Source of the DNA: Elusimicrobiota bacterium
Lineage (GTDB): Bacteria > Elusimicrobiota > Elusimicrobia > UBA1565 > UBA9628
DNA: 64,000 bases
Assembly (NCBI GenBank): GCA_016218545.1
Contig: JACRDQ010000019.1
Span: 164,634 to 228,633, forward strand
Direction of reading: 5' to 3'
Shown: piece by piece, positions 1 to 6,761 of the stretch
Position numbering within the stretch: position 1 is the first letter of the stretch
Layout: the number at the start of each line of letters is the position of its first letter
The notes under the pieces: model-generated
Databases searched by the model: none
Told to the model about the DNA's origin: nothing
Seen by the model: only the letters and a program-made list of their open reading frames with translations
Made by a program: the position numbers and the translations under genes

Positions 1-1515
1 CGCTTCGCCCGCTTCGATGCCCGTGCAGCCCGTAGAGGCGCACCAGTAGATGCGGTCCTTGGTCGTGTCAGCCCAGCGGTAGTCGAAGAACGAGAGAGCA
101 ACCGTGAGCTTGTTGGCCATGGCCGGGGTGACCTTGAGGCCTGCGCCCCAGATCATCCTGTTCTGAAGGCCGTTGCCGGCGATGCCGCCGGCCACGCCCT
201 TCGGGGTGGACATGATGCCAACGCCGCCGTCAGCCGCGGTGAACGTACCGCTGCCGTTGGCGTCGAAGTGACCGCAGCCGACCGCGCCCAACACGCAAGG
301 GATGCCGTTTCCGAGAGGCATCGCCGTGGTGCCGTTGAACCGGCTGTAGAGCGTGCCGGCCTGGTAGTCCTGAGCGATGGCAGTGAAGCCCTCGTTCTGG
401 TTGTCACGCAGGTCGTGCCGACCGGAGCCGAACGCGTAGTGCAGCCAAGGGGTGAAGGACGCGACGTCCTCGACCTCGGCCTTGTACTCAGCGTCGAGCT
501 GGAAGGCGTAACCTTTGTAGGCAGCGACCGCGGGGGTCAGACCGTCGCCGGTGGTGGTGGCATCCGTGAAGTCGCGGTCGCCGTCCCAAGCCACGGCAGC
601 GGGCTGCCGGTTCTCACCGCCGTTCATGGCGGCCTTCAGCTTGCCCGTGAATCCGCCGAAGGTGACCTTGGAGCGGAAGCCGTACACGTACAGGTTGTCA
701 TTGCCGCCGTTGAGGCCCAGACCATTCGCGGTCGTGGCCTGGAAGTTGCCCAGGGGGCCCGTGGCATGGGTCAGCCTGTTGTAGACGAAGAGATTGAAGT
801 TGATGTTCTCCACGTCCTTCAGGTTGAGCTCGATGCCGCGCAGATCGACATCCGCGCCAGCAGCGGTGCCGACAGCAGAGCCCGCGACCTTGCCGGCGAT
901 GCCGGTCAGGTTGACGTAGGGCATGCTGAAGATGTCCACGCGAGCGAGGTCAGCAGCCGTGGTCGCAAGACCGTAGGCGCTCTTCGGCCCGACGTAGAGC
1001 ACGAAGTCGCCGGCGTCGCCGTAGTACTGCCGACCCACGGTGGCGTCGATGTGGCCCATGATCTTGTCGATCTTGACGTACGCTTGGTCGATCGCGATCA
1101 CGCTGCCGACATCCCAGCCGCCGCCGACGCCGCCGATGGCGGTGTTGGCAGTCAACGTCTGGCTGGCGGAGTTGCCGGTGATGTTGGTTCCACCGACCGT
1201 GCCCCAGGCCTTGTCGTTCTTGCGGAGAGTGATCTTCGCATGAACGTCATCGAGGACGTCCCAGTCCATGTTGACCATGACCCGGAACTGCGCGTTGTTG
1301 AGCCGATCATTGAACTGCCGCTGGAAGTTGCCCGCGCCGATCGCATCGCCGCTGCCGGTGTCCATTCTCGTCACCATGTCCATGACGTTCCGGCTGGCAT
1401 TGCTCTGCATGTCGATCGAGCCGCCCAGCTTGAAGTTCTTAAGGAGCTCTGCGCTCGCAAAGCCAGGCTGTACGAGCATGGCGATGGCAAGCACCGATCC
1501 CAGGAGCTTCTTCAT
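1..1515 (-). CDS. Outer-membrane beta-barrel porin-like protein (partial, C-terminus outside window)
   Basis: The reading frame is open from the ATG at 1515 to the window edge (505 codons). The N-terminus (MKKLLGSVLAIAMLVQPGFA) is a classical signal peptide, cleaved around residue 21-22. The mature part has many short alternating hydrophobic/aromatic stretches with Gly/Asn/Asp-rich turns, as in alginate-export-type or other large porins, so I infer an outer-membrane channel. The start is decided by a strong Shine-Dalgarno, AAGGAGGTAGG, at 1522-1532. It is preceded by a leader of roughly 170-240 nt driven by two tandem promoters, consistent with high expression. Substrate is unknown. The family is not firmly recognised; porin-like is about as far as the sequence goes. 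Confidence 0.8.
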   Translation of the reverse strand, partial: MKKLLGSVLAIAMLVQPGFASAELLKNFKLGGSIDMQSNASRNVMDMVTRMDTGSGDAIGAGNFQRQFNDRLNNAQFRVMVNMDWDVLDDVHAKITLRKNDKAWGTVGGTNITGNSASQTLTANTAIGGVGGGWDVGSVIAIDQAYVKIDKIMGHIDATVGRQYYGDAGDFVLYVGPKSAYGLATTAADLARVDIFSMPYVNLTGIAGKVAGSAVGTAAGADVDLRGIELNLKDVENINFNLFVYNRLTHATGPLGNFQATTANGLGLNGGNDNLYVYGFRSKVTFGGFTGKLKAAMNGGENRQPAAVAWDGDRDFTDATTTGDGLTPAVAAYKGYAFQLDAEYKAEVEDVASFTPWLHYAFGSGRHDLRDNQNEGFTAIAQDYQAGTLYSRFNGTTAMPLGNGIPCVLGAVGCGHFDANGSGTFTAADGGVGIMSTPKGVAGGIAGNGLQNRMIWGAGLKVTPAMANKLTVALSFFDYRWADTTKDRIYWCASTGCTGIEAGEA

Positions 1516-1685
1516 CGTTTTCCTACCTCCTTCCGTTTTGCTTGTTTTTCGCAAGCCCCGCCCGTGGCGGGGGTCTTGTTCGTAACCCCGCAACCGGCGG
1601 GGCTCACGACTTGCCTCTCAGGAGCTCGGCCTGTCGCCCCTACGTCTTCGACAGGGCAGTCGGTCGTTTCCCCTTTGAGGGCTGA

Positions 1686-1714
1686 ATCCTACCATAAGGC
1701 ATTTTTCTTGTCAA
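1686..1714 (-). promoter_or_regulatory. Proximal sigma70-type promoter of the porin gene
   Basis: On the minus strand TTGACA (1709-1714) is followed after exactly 17 nt by TAGGAT (1686-1691). The -35 is a perfect consensus and the -10 is 4/6. It lies in an AT-rich stretch unusual for this GC-rich window and would give a leader of about 165 nt. Confidence 0.75.
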
Positions 1715-1758
1715 CAACTTTTTTCCTTTTTATTGCCGACTTTGGACAATAGGCCACA

Positions 1759-1787
1759 TTTATAACAGGAAAGCCTGATTCTGTCAA
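1759..1787 (-). promoter_or_regulatory. Distal sigma70-type promoter of the porin gene
   Basis: On the minus strand TTGACA (1782-1787) is followed after exactly 17 nt by TATAAA (1759-1764). This is close to an ideal sigma70 promoter and sits 73 nt upstream of a second good promoter. Together with the strong ribosome binding site this marks the porin as probably one of the most highly expressed genes here. The 353-nt gap 1516-1868 holds this leader, both promoters and the adjacent inverted repeat, and no gene. Confidence 0.8.
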
Positions 1788-1788
1788 G

Positions 1789-1830
1789 AGGTGCCAGGCT
1801 TTGCGCTTTGCCGCGCAAAGCCTGGCACCT
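1789..1830. repeat. Perfect inverted repeat with 18-nt arms and GGTGCC core
   Basis: Arms at 1789-1806 and 1813-1830 are perfectly complementary around a 6-nt loop. The outer ends read AGGTGCCAGGC. It lies between the stop of the TPR gene (1869) and the -35 box of the porin promoter (1787). No T-run follows on either strand, so it is not a canonical terminator. The outer GGTGCC(A/T)GGC core recurs at the ends of the 78-bp palindrome at 48798-48875, suggesting a dispersed REP-like family. Confidence 0.85.
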
Positions 1831-1868
1831 ATGCACAGTATGCACACTATCCCCAGGTGAGAGAGGAG

Positions 1869-2522
1869 CTACTTGGCCTGGAGCTTGGCCTGGGCCCAAC
1901 TCGCCCAGAACGTGTCAGGGTACTGGAGGGTGATCTTCTGCAGCGCCGCCCTGGCCTCGTCTGGCTGGTTGAGGCTGTTCAGGCACCGGGCCAGGCTGGC
2001 GTAGACGGTAGGGGCCATGAAGTGGTCCGGGAAGGTGTCGAGGAACCTCCTGGCAGTGTCCTTGGCTTCGCTGTAGAGGCCGGCTGCTTCCTGGCTGATG
2101 CCCAGGTTCGCCAGGGCCAGGGGCTCGATGTTCTTTCCCCCCCTCTCCAGGGCCTTGGTATAGGCCGTGGCCGCTTCCTTATAAGAACCCTTGCGGTAGA
2201 GGATGTCCCCTTCGAACAGGGTGGCATAGGTGGAGGCCTGGGCAGAGGAGTAGTCTTTTTGGATCTCAGCCAACTGCTTCATGGAGTCATCGACGCGGCC
2301 TGTGAAGGCATAGGCTTGGGCGATGGAAAGTCGGTCCCACGCATCGTCCCTGAGCTTGACCTTGCGGAACAGGGTGAAGCCCACCAAGGAGGAGGCCACG
2401 ACCGCTACCACGGCTCCAAAGAGCACCTTCTCCCGGTTGGCCGCGATCCAGGCGATGGAAACGTCCACGAAATCCTGGAGCTCGTTGGTCTTGATCTGCT
2501 GCTTCGCCCATTGCTTGCCCAT
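1869..2522 (-). CDS. Membrane-anchored tetratricopeptide-repeat protein (YfgM/PF09976-like)
   Basis: 217 aa starting at an ATG. After about 30 residues there is one transmembrane helix (about 35-52, LFGAVVAVVASSLVGFTLF), followed by a periplasmic TPR-type helical repeat domain (about 60-217) with recurring Ala/Tyr/Leu patterns such as ALANLGISQEAAGLYSEA. N-in single-pass topology plus C-terminal TPRs resembles the YfgM/PF09976 group, which in other bacteria assists periplasmic protein or envelope complexes. That role is inferred from the family. It follows the small gene at 2525-2749 with only 2 nt between them, so the three genes 3281 to 1869 are probably cotranscribed. Confidence 0.7.
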   Translation of the reverse strand: MGKQWAKQQIKTNELQDFVDVSIAWIAANREKVLFGAVVAVVASSLVGFTLFRKVKLRDDAWDRLSIAQAYAFTGRVDDSMKQLAEIQKDYSSAQASTYATLFEGDILYRKGSYKEAATAYTKALERGGKNIEPLALANLGISQEAAGLYSEAKDTARRFLDTFPDHFMAPTVYASLARCLNSLNQPDEARAALQKITLQYPDTFWASWAQAKLQAK

Positions 2523-2524
2523 AG

Positions 2525-2749
2525 TTATATCAGGAAACGGCTGCCTGTGTCCTTCCCCCTTTGCGGCGGCCTGGGATGGTCGAAGGCCGCGCTGGCGCTG
2601 GTGAGGAACTCGATGACTTCATCGAGAGTCATGGCCTTGGTGGCCTTTCGCACGTTCTCCCGGACTCTGGCGAAGTCGCGGCAGACCGATTCCGATGCCG
2701 CGGCCTCGCGCCATTGACGGGTCTCCTCTTCGCTAAGCGGATTGGACAC
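2525..2749 (-). CDS. Small hypothetical protein paired with a nucleotidyltransferase
   Basis: 74 aa from a GTG start, overlapping the upstream nucleotidyltransferase gene by 17 nt. It is mostly helical, charged and soluble, with no signal peptide or recognisable domain. The central part (KAMTLDEVIEFLTSAS) looks like a short helix-turn-helix or dimerisation segment but has no diagnostic motif. The tight pairing with a predicted nucleotidyltransferase is the only functional clue; a regulator, partner or antitoxin-like role is conceivable but unproven. Confidence 0.6.
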   Translation of the reverse strand: MSNPLSEEETRQWREAAASESVCRDFARVRENVRKATKAMTLDEVIEFLTSASAAFDHPRPPQRGKDTGSRFLI

Positions 2750-3281
2750 GCCTTTTCATCTCCTCGAACTCCGAGTCCAAGCGGAAGAGTCTATAATATT
2801 TGGCCACGCGCTCCCAATCCAGGGTCTCCTGATTGGCCAGGGCCAGGGCCTCGATGTCCACCGCGTCCTGGGCCCTCTTGGCCCGGTTGTTGGCCAGGGC
2901 CTGGACCTTGAGGCCGATGACGTCCTCGGGCCGGAGCACCCGGATCCGGACTTCCCCCCCCCAAACGGGCTTGACCAGGGCTTCGGCGAGCATCTGGACG
3001 GCCAGGGGCCGGAAAGCGTGGATGAAATCGACCCACCCCCAGACGACATTCTCGCCCTCGTACTGGGTGATGTTCTCGCTGCGGAAGTACTGCTTGTATC
3101 CCAGGGAGGTCATGAGCAAGTCGAGGTTCGCGAGATCGTCCTGGTGGACCAGGAAATCCAGGTCCTTGGTCAGCCTGGCCGCGCCGAGGGCTCCCAAAGC
3201 GAAGCCGCCGGCAGCGGCGTACCGGATATTGAGGCGGGCGAAGCCCGCGATGAGCTTCTGGAGGACGAACTTAAAGTCCAT
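2733..3281 (-). CDS. Nucleotidyltransferase-fold protein (AbiEii/MNT-like)
   Basis: 182 aa. The segment at residues 21-45 carries the hallmark of the polymerase-beta-type nucleotidyltransferase fold: a GG pair (25-26) followed by R36 and D40-x-D42 (TKDLDFLV). The rest (DVIGLKVQALANN, then an Asp/Glu-rich helical part) matches small proteins of the AbiEii/AbiGii or DUF6036-like kind. The usual reaction is transfer of an NMP to a protein or RNA, but the target here is unknown. The start codon ATG at 3281 lies 10 nt downstream of the tRNA-Arg 3' end. The gene overlaps the small gene 2525-2749, suggesting the two work together. Confidence 0.7.
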   Translation of the reverse strand: MDFKFVLQKLIAGFARLNIRYAAAGGFALGALGAARLTKDLDFLVHQDDLANLDLLMTSLGYKQYFRSENITQYEGENVVWGWVDFIHAFRPLAVQMLAEALVKPVWGGEVRIRVLRPEDVIGLKVQALANNRAKRAQDAVDIEALALANQETLDWERVAKYYRLFRLDSEFEEMKRRVQSA

Positions 3282-3291
3282 CGGAAAGGAC

Positions 3292-3363
3292 TGCCCCGAG
3301 AAGGAATCGAACCTCCATTTGCGCCTTAGGAGAGCGCCGCTCTATCCATTGAGCTATCGGGGC
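3292..3363 (-). tRNA. tRNA-Arg (anticodon CCT)
   Basis: Complete cloverleaf of 72 nt: 7-bp acceptor GCCCCGA/TCGGGGC, D-stem GCTC/GAGC, anticodon loop CTCCTAA (anticodon CCT), T-loop TTCGATT, discriminator A. The 3' CCA is not encoded (next bases are GTC). It lies between apt and the nucleotidyltransferase gene. Confidence 0.95.
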
Positions 3364-3367
3364 AAAT

Positions 3368-3898
3368 TCAGTAGGCGATGAGGGCCCGGCAGTCGCAATC
3401 CCTGAGCTTCTCCCGTCCTTTGAGGAAGCCCAGCTCGATGAGGAACATGGTCCCCACTACCTGGCCGCCGATGCGCTCGAGGATGCTGACCGCGGCCTTG
3501 GCCGTGCCGCCGGTCGCCAGGACGTCGTCGATCAGGAGGACCTTCGAGCCCTTGGGGAAGGCGTCCTGATGCGCTTCGATGGCGGCGGTGCCGTACTCGA
3601 GGCTGTAGCTTTCGCCGACCACGGCGCGCGGAAGCTTGCCGGACTTGCGCACGGGCACGAGGCCCGCGCCGAGCTTGAGGGCCACGCCTGCGGCCAGCAG
3701 GAAGCCCCGGGACTCGATGCCCGCGACGATATCGACGCCCTTGCCTTTCCAAGGCTCGGCGAGGCGGTCGATCGTCTCCTCGAAGGCCTTGGCGTCGGAG
3801 AGGAGCGGCGTGATGTCCTTGAACACCACGCCCTTCTGCGGCCAGTCCGGAACGTCCTTGATGAGGCTCTTGAGGTCCATGGCTGCGGTCCGGGTCAT
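3368..3898 (-). CDS. apt: Adenine phosphoribosyltransferase
   Basis: 176 aa, in the usual 170-185 aa range. It converts adenine plus PRPP to AMP in cytosolic purine salvage. The PRPP-binding loop LLIDDVLATGGTA is at 121-133, and the N-terminal VVFKDITPLL and central AGIESRGFL motifs are typical of APRT. The ATG at 3898 is chosen because it overlaps the sigma-factor stop (ATGA, 3895-3898) and has AAGGGGA just upstream. The next ATG (3880) has no ribosome binding site. The gene is translationally coupled to the sigma factor and is followed closely by the tRNA-Arg. Confidence 0.93.
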   Translation of the reverse strand: MTRTAAMDLKSLIKDVPDWPQKGVVFKDITPLLSDAKAFEETIDRLAEPWKGKGVDIVAGIESRGFLLAAGVALKLGAGLVPVRKSGKLPRAVVGESYSLEYGTAAIEAHQDAFPKGSKVLLIDDVLATGGTAKAAVSILERIGGQVVGTMFLIELGFLKGREKLRDCDCRALIAY

Positions 3899-4938
3899 TT
3901 CCCCTTCCCTTTCCCCGCCGAATGCGGGGGCTGGGTGAAGAAGAGCTGGCGGGGCTTCCTCCGGATGAACTGCGGGCCCGAGTTCCGCGGCGCGGTGCGC
4001 CGGCCGGCCGGGATGACCTGGCCCAGGATGTCGGTCTTGAGCTTGGGCGTGTTCCAGCCGGGCTGGAGGTTCGGGGTGCCCATGGGGCGGCCCTCGCCGA
4101 CCTCGATCAAGCCCATGCGGTTGGCCACGCGGCGCAGGCGAAGGAGCGCCCGCTCCTCGATCTGGCGGATGCGCTCGCGCGACAGGCGCAGGCGCTTGCC
4201 GACCTCCTCCAAGGTCATGGGGGTCTGGCCGGTCAGGCCGTGGCGGAACTCGAGGATCATGCGCTCGCGGTCGCCGATCTCCTTCAAGGCTTGGTTCAAC
4301 TCGTCGTGGAGTTTGAGGACCGAGATGAGGTTCTCCGGCGACTTCTGGTCGGACTCGGAGATCATGTCCTCGACCGTGATGTTCTCGTCCTCGCTCTCGA
4401 CCGGGGTCTCGAGCGAGCCGATGCCGCGAGCGGCCTCGGCCGCGTCGAGGACGCCCCGGACCTGGCGCGCGGTCCAGTGCATCTTGCGGGCCATCTCGGC
4501 CAGCGTGGGATCGCGGCCGAGCAGGGCGTGCATCTTCTCCCACTGCTTGAGCCACTTGCGCAGGGCCTCCCAGGCGTGGGGAGGGATGCGGATGGTCTTG
4601 GACTGCTCCTCGACCGCGCGGCGGATCGACTGCTCGATCCAGTAGGAGGCGTAGGTCGAGAAGCGGTAGCCCTTCTTGGGCTCGAACTTGTCGATGGAGT
4701 GCATCAGGCCGAGGTTTCCCTCCTCGATCAGGTCGAGGAAGTCGATGCCCTGGCGGTGGTACTTCTTGGCGATGGGCACCACGAGGCGCAGGTTGATCTC
4801 CATGATGCGCGTCTTGGAGGCGCGGTCGCCCTTCTTGGCCTTCTTCCAGAGGTCATGGATCTCCTCGCGGCTGGCCGGGGGCAGCTTCTGGATGCTCTTG
4901 AAGTACTGGCTGATTGTATCGGTGGTGGGCTCAACCAT
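3895..4938 (-). CDS. RNA polymerase sigma factor, sigma-70 family (RpoD/RpoS-like)
   Basis: 347 aa. Region 2 (about 9-120) contains the core-binding and -10 recognition motifs (NLRLVVPIAKKY, DLIEEGNLGLMHSIDKF, YRFSTYASYWI). Region 3 spans about 121-200, and region 4 (about 215-275) ends with the helix-turn-helix LSRERIRQIEERAL. Region 1.1 is missing, which points to a group 2 or short primary factor. After region 4 there is an unusual tail of about 70 residues rich in Pro, Arg and Lys (ending SAGKGKGK). It directs core RNA polymerase to -35/-10 promoters such as those seen in this window. It sits in an acyP-sigma-apt cluster, coupled to apt by an ATGA overlap. Confidence 0.92.
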   Translation of the reverse strand: MVEPTTDTISQYFKSIQKLPPASREEIHDLWKKAKKGDRASKTRIMEINLRLVVPIAKKYHRQGIDFLDLIEEGNLGLMHSIDKFEPKKGYRFSTYASYWIEQSIRRAVEEQSKTIRIPPHAWEALRKWLKQWEKMHALLGRDPTLAEMARKMHWTARQVRGVLDAAEAARGIGSLETPVESEDENITVEDMISESDQKSPENLISVLKLHDELNQALKEIGDRERMILEFRHGLTGQTPMTLEEVGKRLRLSRERIRQIEERALLRLRRVANRMGLIEVGEGRPMGTPNLQPGWNTPKLKTDILGQVIPAGRRTAPRNSGPQFIRRKPRQLFFTQPPHSAGKGKGK

Positions 4939-4956
4939 GAAGTGGTTCCTTTGCCG

Positions 4957-5247
4957 TCAAATGACGATGTCGAAAGTCCCTTTTTTCCCCCGGGGCTCGA
5001 CCCGGGACGATTCCACGCGGTCCACCCGCGCGTACGGATGACCTGTGCGCAGCGCGGCCTGCAGGCGCTCCAGGTCGCCGGCCGGGCCTTCGGCCTCGAG
5101 CTCCACGGAGCCGTCCTGGAGGTTGCGCACCCAGCCCGACAGCCGCAGGTCCGACGCCGTGTCGCGCACGAACCAGCGGTAGCCGATCCCCTGGACGCGG
5201 CCGTGCACGACGGCCCTGACGCGCTCGACCTTGACTTCTCCGCCCAT
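4957..5247 (-). CDS. acyP: Acylphosphatase
   Basis: 96 aa from the ATG at 5247. It hydrolyses carboxyl-phosphate bonds of acylphosphates. The catalytic Arg lies in GRVQGIGYRWFVRD near residue 15-25 and the catalytic Asn in GWVRNLQDGSVE, both as expected for the family. Total length matches the usual 90-100 aa. A longer in-frame extension to 5316 would run into the tRNA-Pro gene, so it is rejected. The sigma factor gene begins 18 nt downstream. Confidence 0.9.
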   Translation of the reverse strand: MGGEVKVERVRAVVHGRVQGIGYRWFVRDTASDLRLSGWVRNLQDGSVELEAEGPAGDLERLQAALRTGHPYARVDRVESSRVEPRGKKGTFDIVI

Positions 5248-5258
5248 GTCTGAAAACT

Positions 5259-5331
5259 TCGGGGTACTCAGGGTTGAACTGAGAACCTCTTGGTCCCGAA
5301 CCAAGCGCTCTGCCAATTGAGCTATACCCCG
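5259..5331 (-). tRNA. tRNA-Pro (anticodon CGG)
   Basis: 73-nt cloverleaf: acceptor CGGGGTA/TACCCCG, D-arm GCTC/GAGC, anticodon stem CTTGG/CCAAG with loop TTCGGGA (anticodon CGG), T-loop TTCAACC, discriminator A. The CCA end is not encoded. It is 10 nt from the second tRNA-Pro. Confidence 0.93.
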
Positions 5332-5341
5332 TCAAATCCTC

Positions 5342-5413
5342 TCGGGGACCCGGGAATCGAACCCGGAGTCTCTCCCACCCCAAAGGAGCGCTCTACCATT
5401 GAGCCAGTCCCCG
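5342..5413 (-). tRNA. tRNA-Pro (anticodon GGG)
   Basis: 72-nt cloverleaf: acceptor CGGGGAC/GTCCCCG, D-arm GCTC/GAGC, anticodon stem CTCCT/GGGAG with loop TTGGGGT (anticodon GGG), T-arm CCGGG-TTCGATT-CCCGG, discriminator A, no encoded CCA. It forms a tandem pair of proline isoacceptors with the tRNA at 5259-5331. Confidence 0.93.
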
Positions 5414-5465
5414 ATGACATTATTAAAGTAAATTCCCAAGGGGGCATGCCAGATGCTTGTTGCTC

Positions 5466-5834
5466 TCAGCGCGAGAGCTCCGCGATCATGCTCCGGAGCT
5501 CCCTCTTGACCTCGAGGAGCGTCTTCATCATCTTGGCCGGGACCGCGTCGCCTTCCCCGGAACCCGTCGCGGAGGCGGCGCGGCCGCGCTTGCGGTCGAG
5601 GAGCGCGCGGCGCGCTCCGGCGAAGGTGAACTTGCGGGACTCCAGGAGTTCCTTGACCCAGAGGATGGTTTCCAAGTCCGCGCGCGTGTAGCGGCGGTGG
5701 CCGCTGGGAAGGCGGCTCGGTTTGGGGGCTCCCAGGCGCGACTCCCAATACCGCAGGGTGTGGGGCGTCACGCCCGCGAGGCCCGAGACCTCGCCCATGG
5801 TGAAAAAGTCCTTATCAGGCAGGTTCGACAGCAC
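5466..5834 (-). CDS. MerR-family transcriptional regulator
   Basis: 122 aa from a GTG start. The N-terminal winged helix-turn-helix of MerR proteins is clear at residues 10-75: FFTMGEVSGLAGVTPHTLRYWE followed by RLPSGHRRYTRADL. The C-terminal part (about 85-122) is a short helical dimerisation region without the Cys residues of metal sensors, so the signal is unknown. The GTG start places the DNA-binding domain at the usual distance from the N-terminus. It follows the HU gene by 17 nt, so it is probably cotranscribed with it. MerR proteins next to HU genes are common outside the metal-response context. Confidence 0.85.
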   Translation of the reverse strand: MLSNLPDKDFFTMGEVSGLAGVTPHTLRYWESRLGAPKPSRLPSGHRRYTRADLETILWVKELLESRKFTFAGARRALLDRKRGRAASATGSGEGDAVPAKMMKTLLEVKRELRSMIAELSR

Positions 5835-5851
5835 CGGTCTCGCGCCCCGGA

Positions 5852-6115
5852 TCAGAGACTGAGCAGGTTCTTCGACGCCTTGAAGCGCACGCCCTTGCGG
5901 GGCGGGACCGCCACCTGCTGGCCGGTCTTGGGGTTGCGGCCCGTGCGCTGGGAGCGGTGCCGGACGCGGAAGGTCCCGAAGTTCGAGACCACGACCTTCT
6001 CGTCCCGGTTGAGCGCCTCCCGGATGGTGTCGAAGGTGGTCTCGACGGCCTTGGCCGCCTCCCCCTTGGTCGAAAGTACTTTCGCGACGGCCTTGATGAT
6101 GTCGAGTCTGTTCAT
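5852..6115 (-). CDS. HU/IHF-family DNA-binding protein
   Basis: 87 aa, a normal length for HU. The N-terminal helices (NRLDIIKAVAKVL) and the DNA-bending arm (SNFGTFRVRHRSQRTGRNPKTG) are diagnostic, with the conserved GRNPxTG turn and the Pro that intercalates into DNA. It compacts the nucleoid as a dimer and assists replication, recombination and transcription. It lies 12 nt downstream of the bifunctional-nuclease gene and just upstream of a MerR regulator, in what looks like one transcription unit starting at plsY. Whether it is HU or an IHF subunit cannot be decided here. Confidence 0.93.
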   Translation of the reverse strand: MNRLDIIKAVAKVLSTKGEAAKAVETTFDTIREALNRDEKVVVSNFGTFRVRHRSQRTGRNPKTGQQVAVPPRKGVRFKASKNLLSL

Positions 6116-6127
6116 TCCAGGTTCCGA

Positions 6128-6739
6128 CTAATCGTCGGCCTCCTCGTCCCCTTCGTCAGGCTTTTTCTCCGGCTCTTTGCGGCTCTGCGGCCCTTCCTCG
6201 GGCTTCTTCTTCTTGAGGTCCCCGAAGATGTCCTCGGGCTTGAGGTTCTTGAGCTCGGATTTGAACTTCTTGACCTCGTCCTCGGTGATCGGCTTGGTGA
6301 GCGTCTGGCAGCGGTCGAAGACCTTCTCTTCGACGAAGATCGTGCAGCCGGCCCGGACCGCGACCGCGATCGCGTCGGAGGGGCGCGCGTCGATGGCCAG
6401 GGACTGATTCCCCTTCTTGATGTGCACCTTGGCGTAGAAGGTGTTCTCCCGGATGTCGTGGACCACCACCTTCTGCACGGCGAAGCCCACGGCCGTGACC
6501 GTGGCCAGCAGGAGGTCGTGGGTCAGGGGCCTGGGCAGGACGATCCCGGAGAAGCGGATCGCGATGGCCTGGCCCTCGGCCAGGCCGATCCAGATGGGCA
6601 GGAGCCTGTTGCCGCCGACCTCCTCGAGGAAGATGATGCATTCGTTCTGTGTCGTGGCCAGGGAGTAGATGCGCACCTCCTTCTCGGGGGTGCTCGCCTC
6701 CTCCGGGGTCTTGTCCGGCTGGTTCTTGTCCTTGCTCAC
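6128..6739 (-). CDS. Bifunctional nuclease family protein (DUF151)
   Basis: 203 aa from a GTG start. Residues about 20-140 form the BFN/DUF151 domain: LPIWIGLAEGQAIAIRFSG, RPLTHDLLLATV and IDARPSDAIAVAVRAG are its signature segments. Family members have been described as DNase/RNase or regulatory proteins, but biochemical activity of this copy is unknown. The C-terminal 60 residues are a charged, low-complexity Lys/Glu/Pro tail, which is an extension beyond the domain. It lies 22 nt downstream of gpsA. Confidence 0.85.
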   Translation of the reverse strand: MSKDKNQPDKTPEEASTPEKEVRIYSLATTQNECIIFLEEVGGNRLLPIWIGLAEGQAIAIRFSGIVLPRPLTHDLLLATVTAVGFAVQKVVVHDIRENTFYAKVHIKKGNQSLAIDARPSDAIAVAVRAGCTIFVEEKVFDRCQTLTKPITEDEVKKFKSELKNLKPEDIFGDLKKKKPEEGPQSRKEPEKKPDEGDEEADD

Positions 6740-6761
6740 TGGTGCCCTCGCCTAAGCTCGG

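Noticed and set aside
268..1752. 494-codon plus-strand open frame
   Set aside because: It is antisense to the porin, has no ribosome binding site and has low-complexity composition typical of a shadow frame in GC-rich DNA. The minus-strand frame has a signal peptide, strong Shine-Dalgarno and promoters.
1789..1830. Inverted repeat as Rho-independent terminator
   Set aside because: No T-run follows the hairpin on either strand; kept as a repeat.
4957..5316. N-terminally extended acylphosphatase
   Set aside because: The extension would run through the tRNA-Pro(CGG) gene; the ATG at 5247 gives a standard-length enzyme.
5414..5465. Sigma54-like promoter (TGGCAT...TTG) upstream of tRNA-Pro
   Set aside because: The spacing between the GG and the expected GC element is off by one and the GC is missing.
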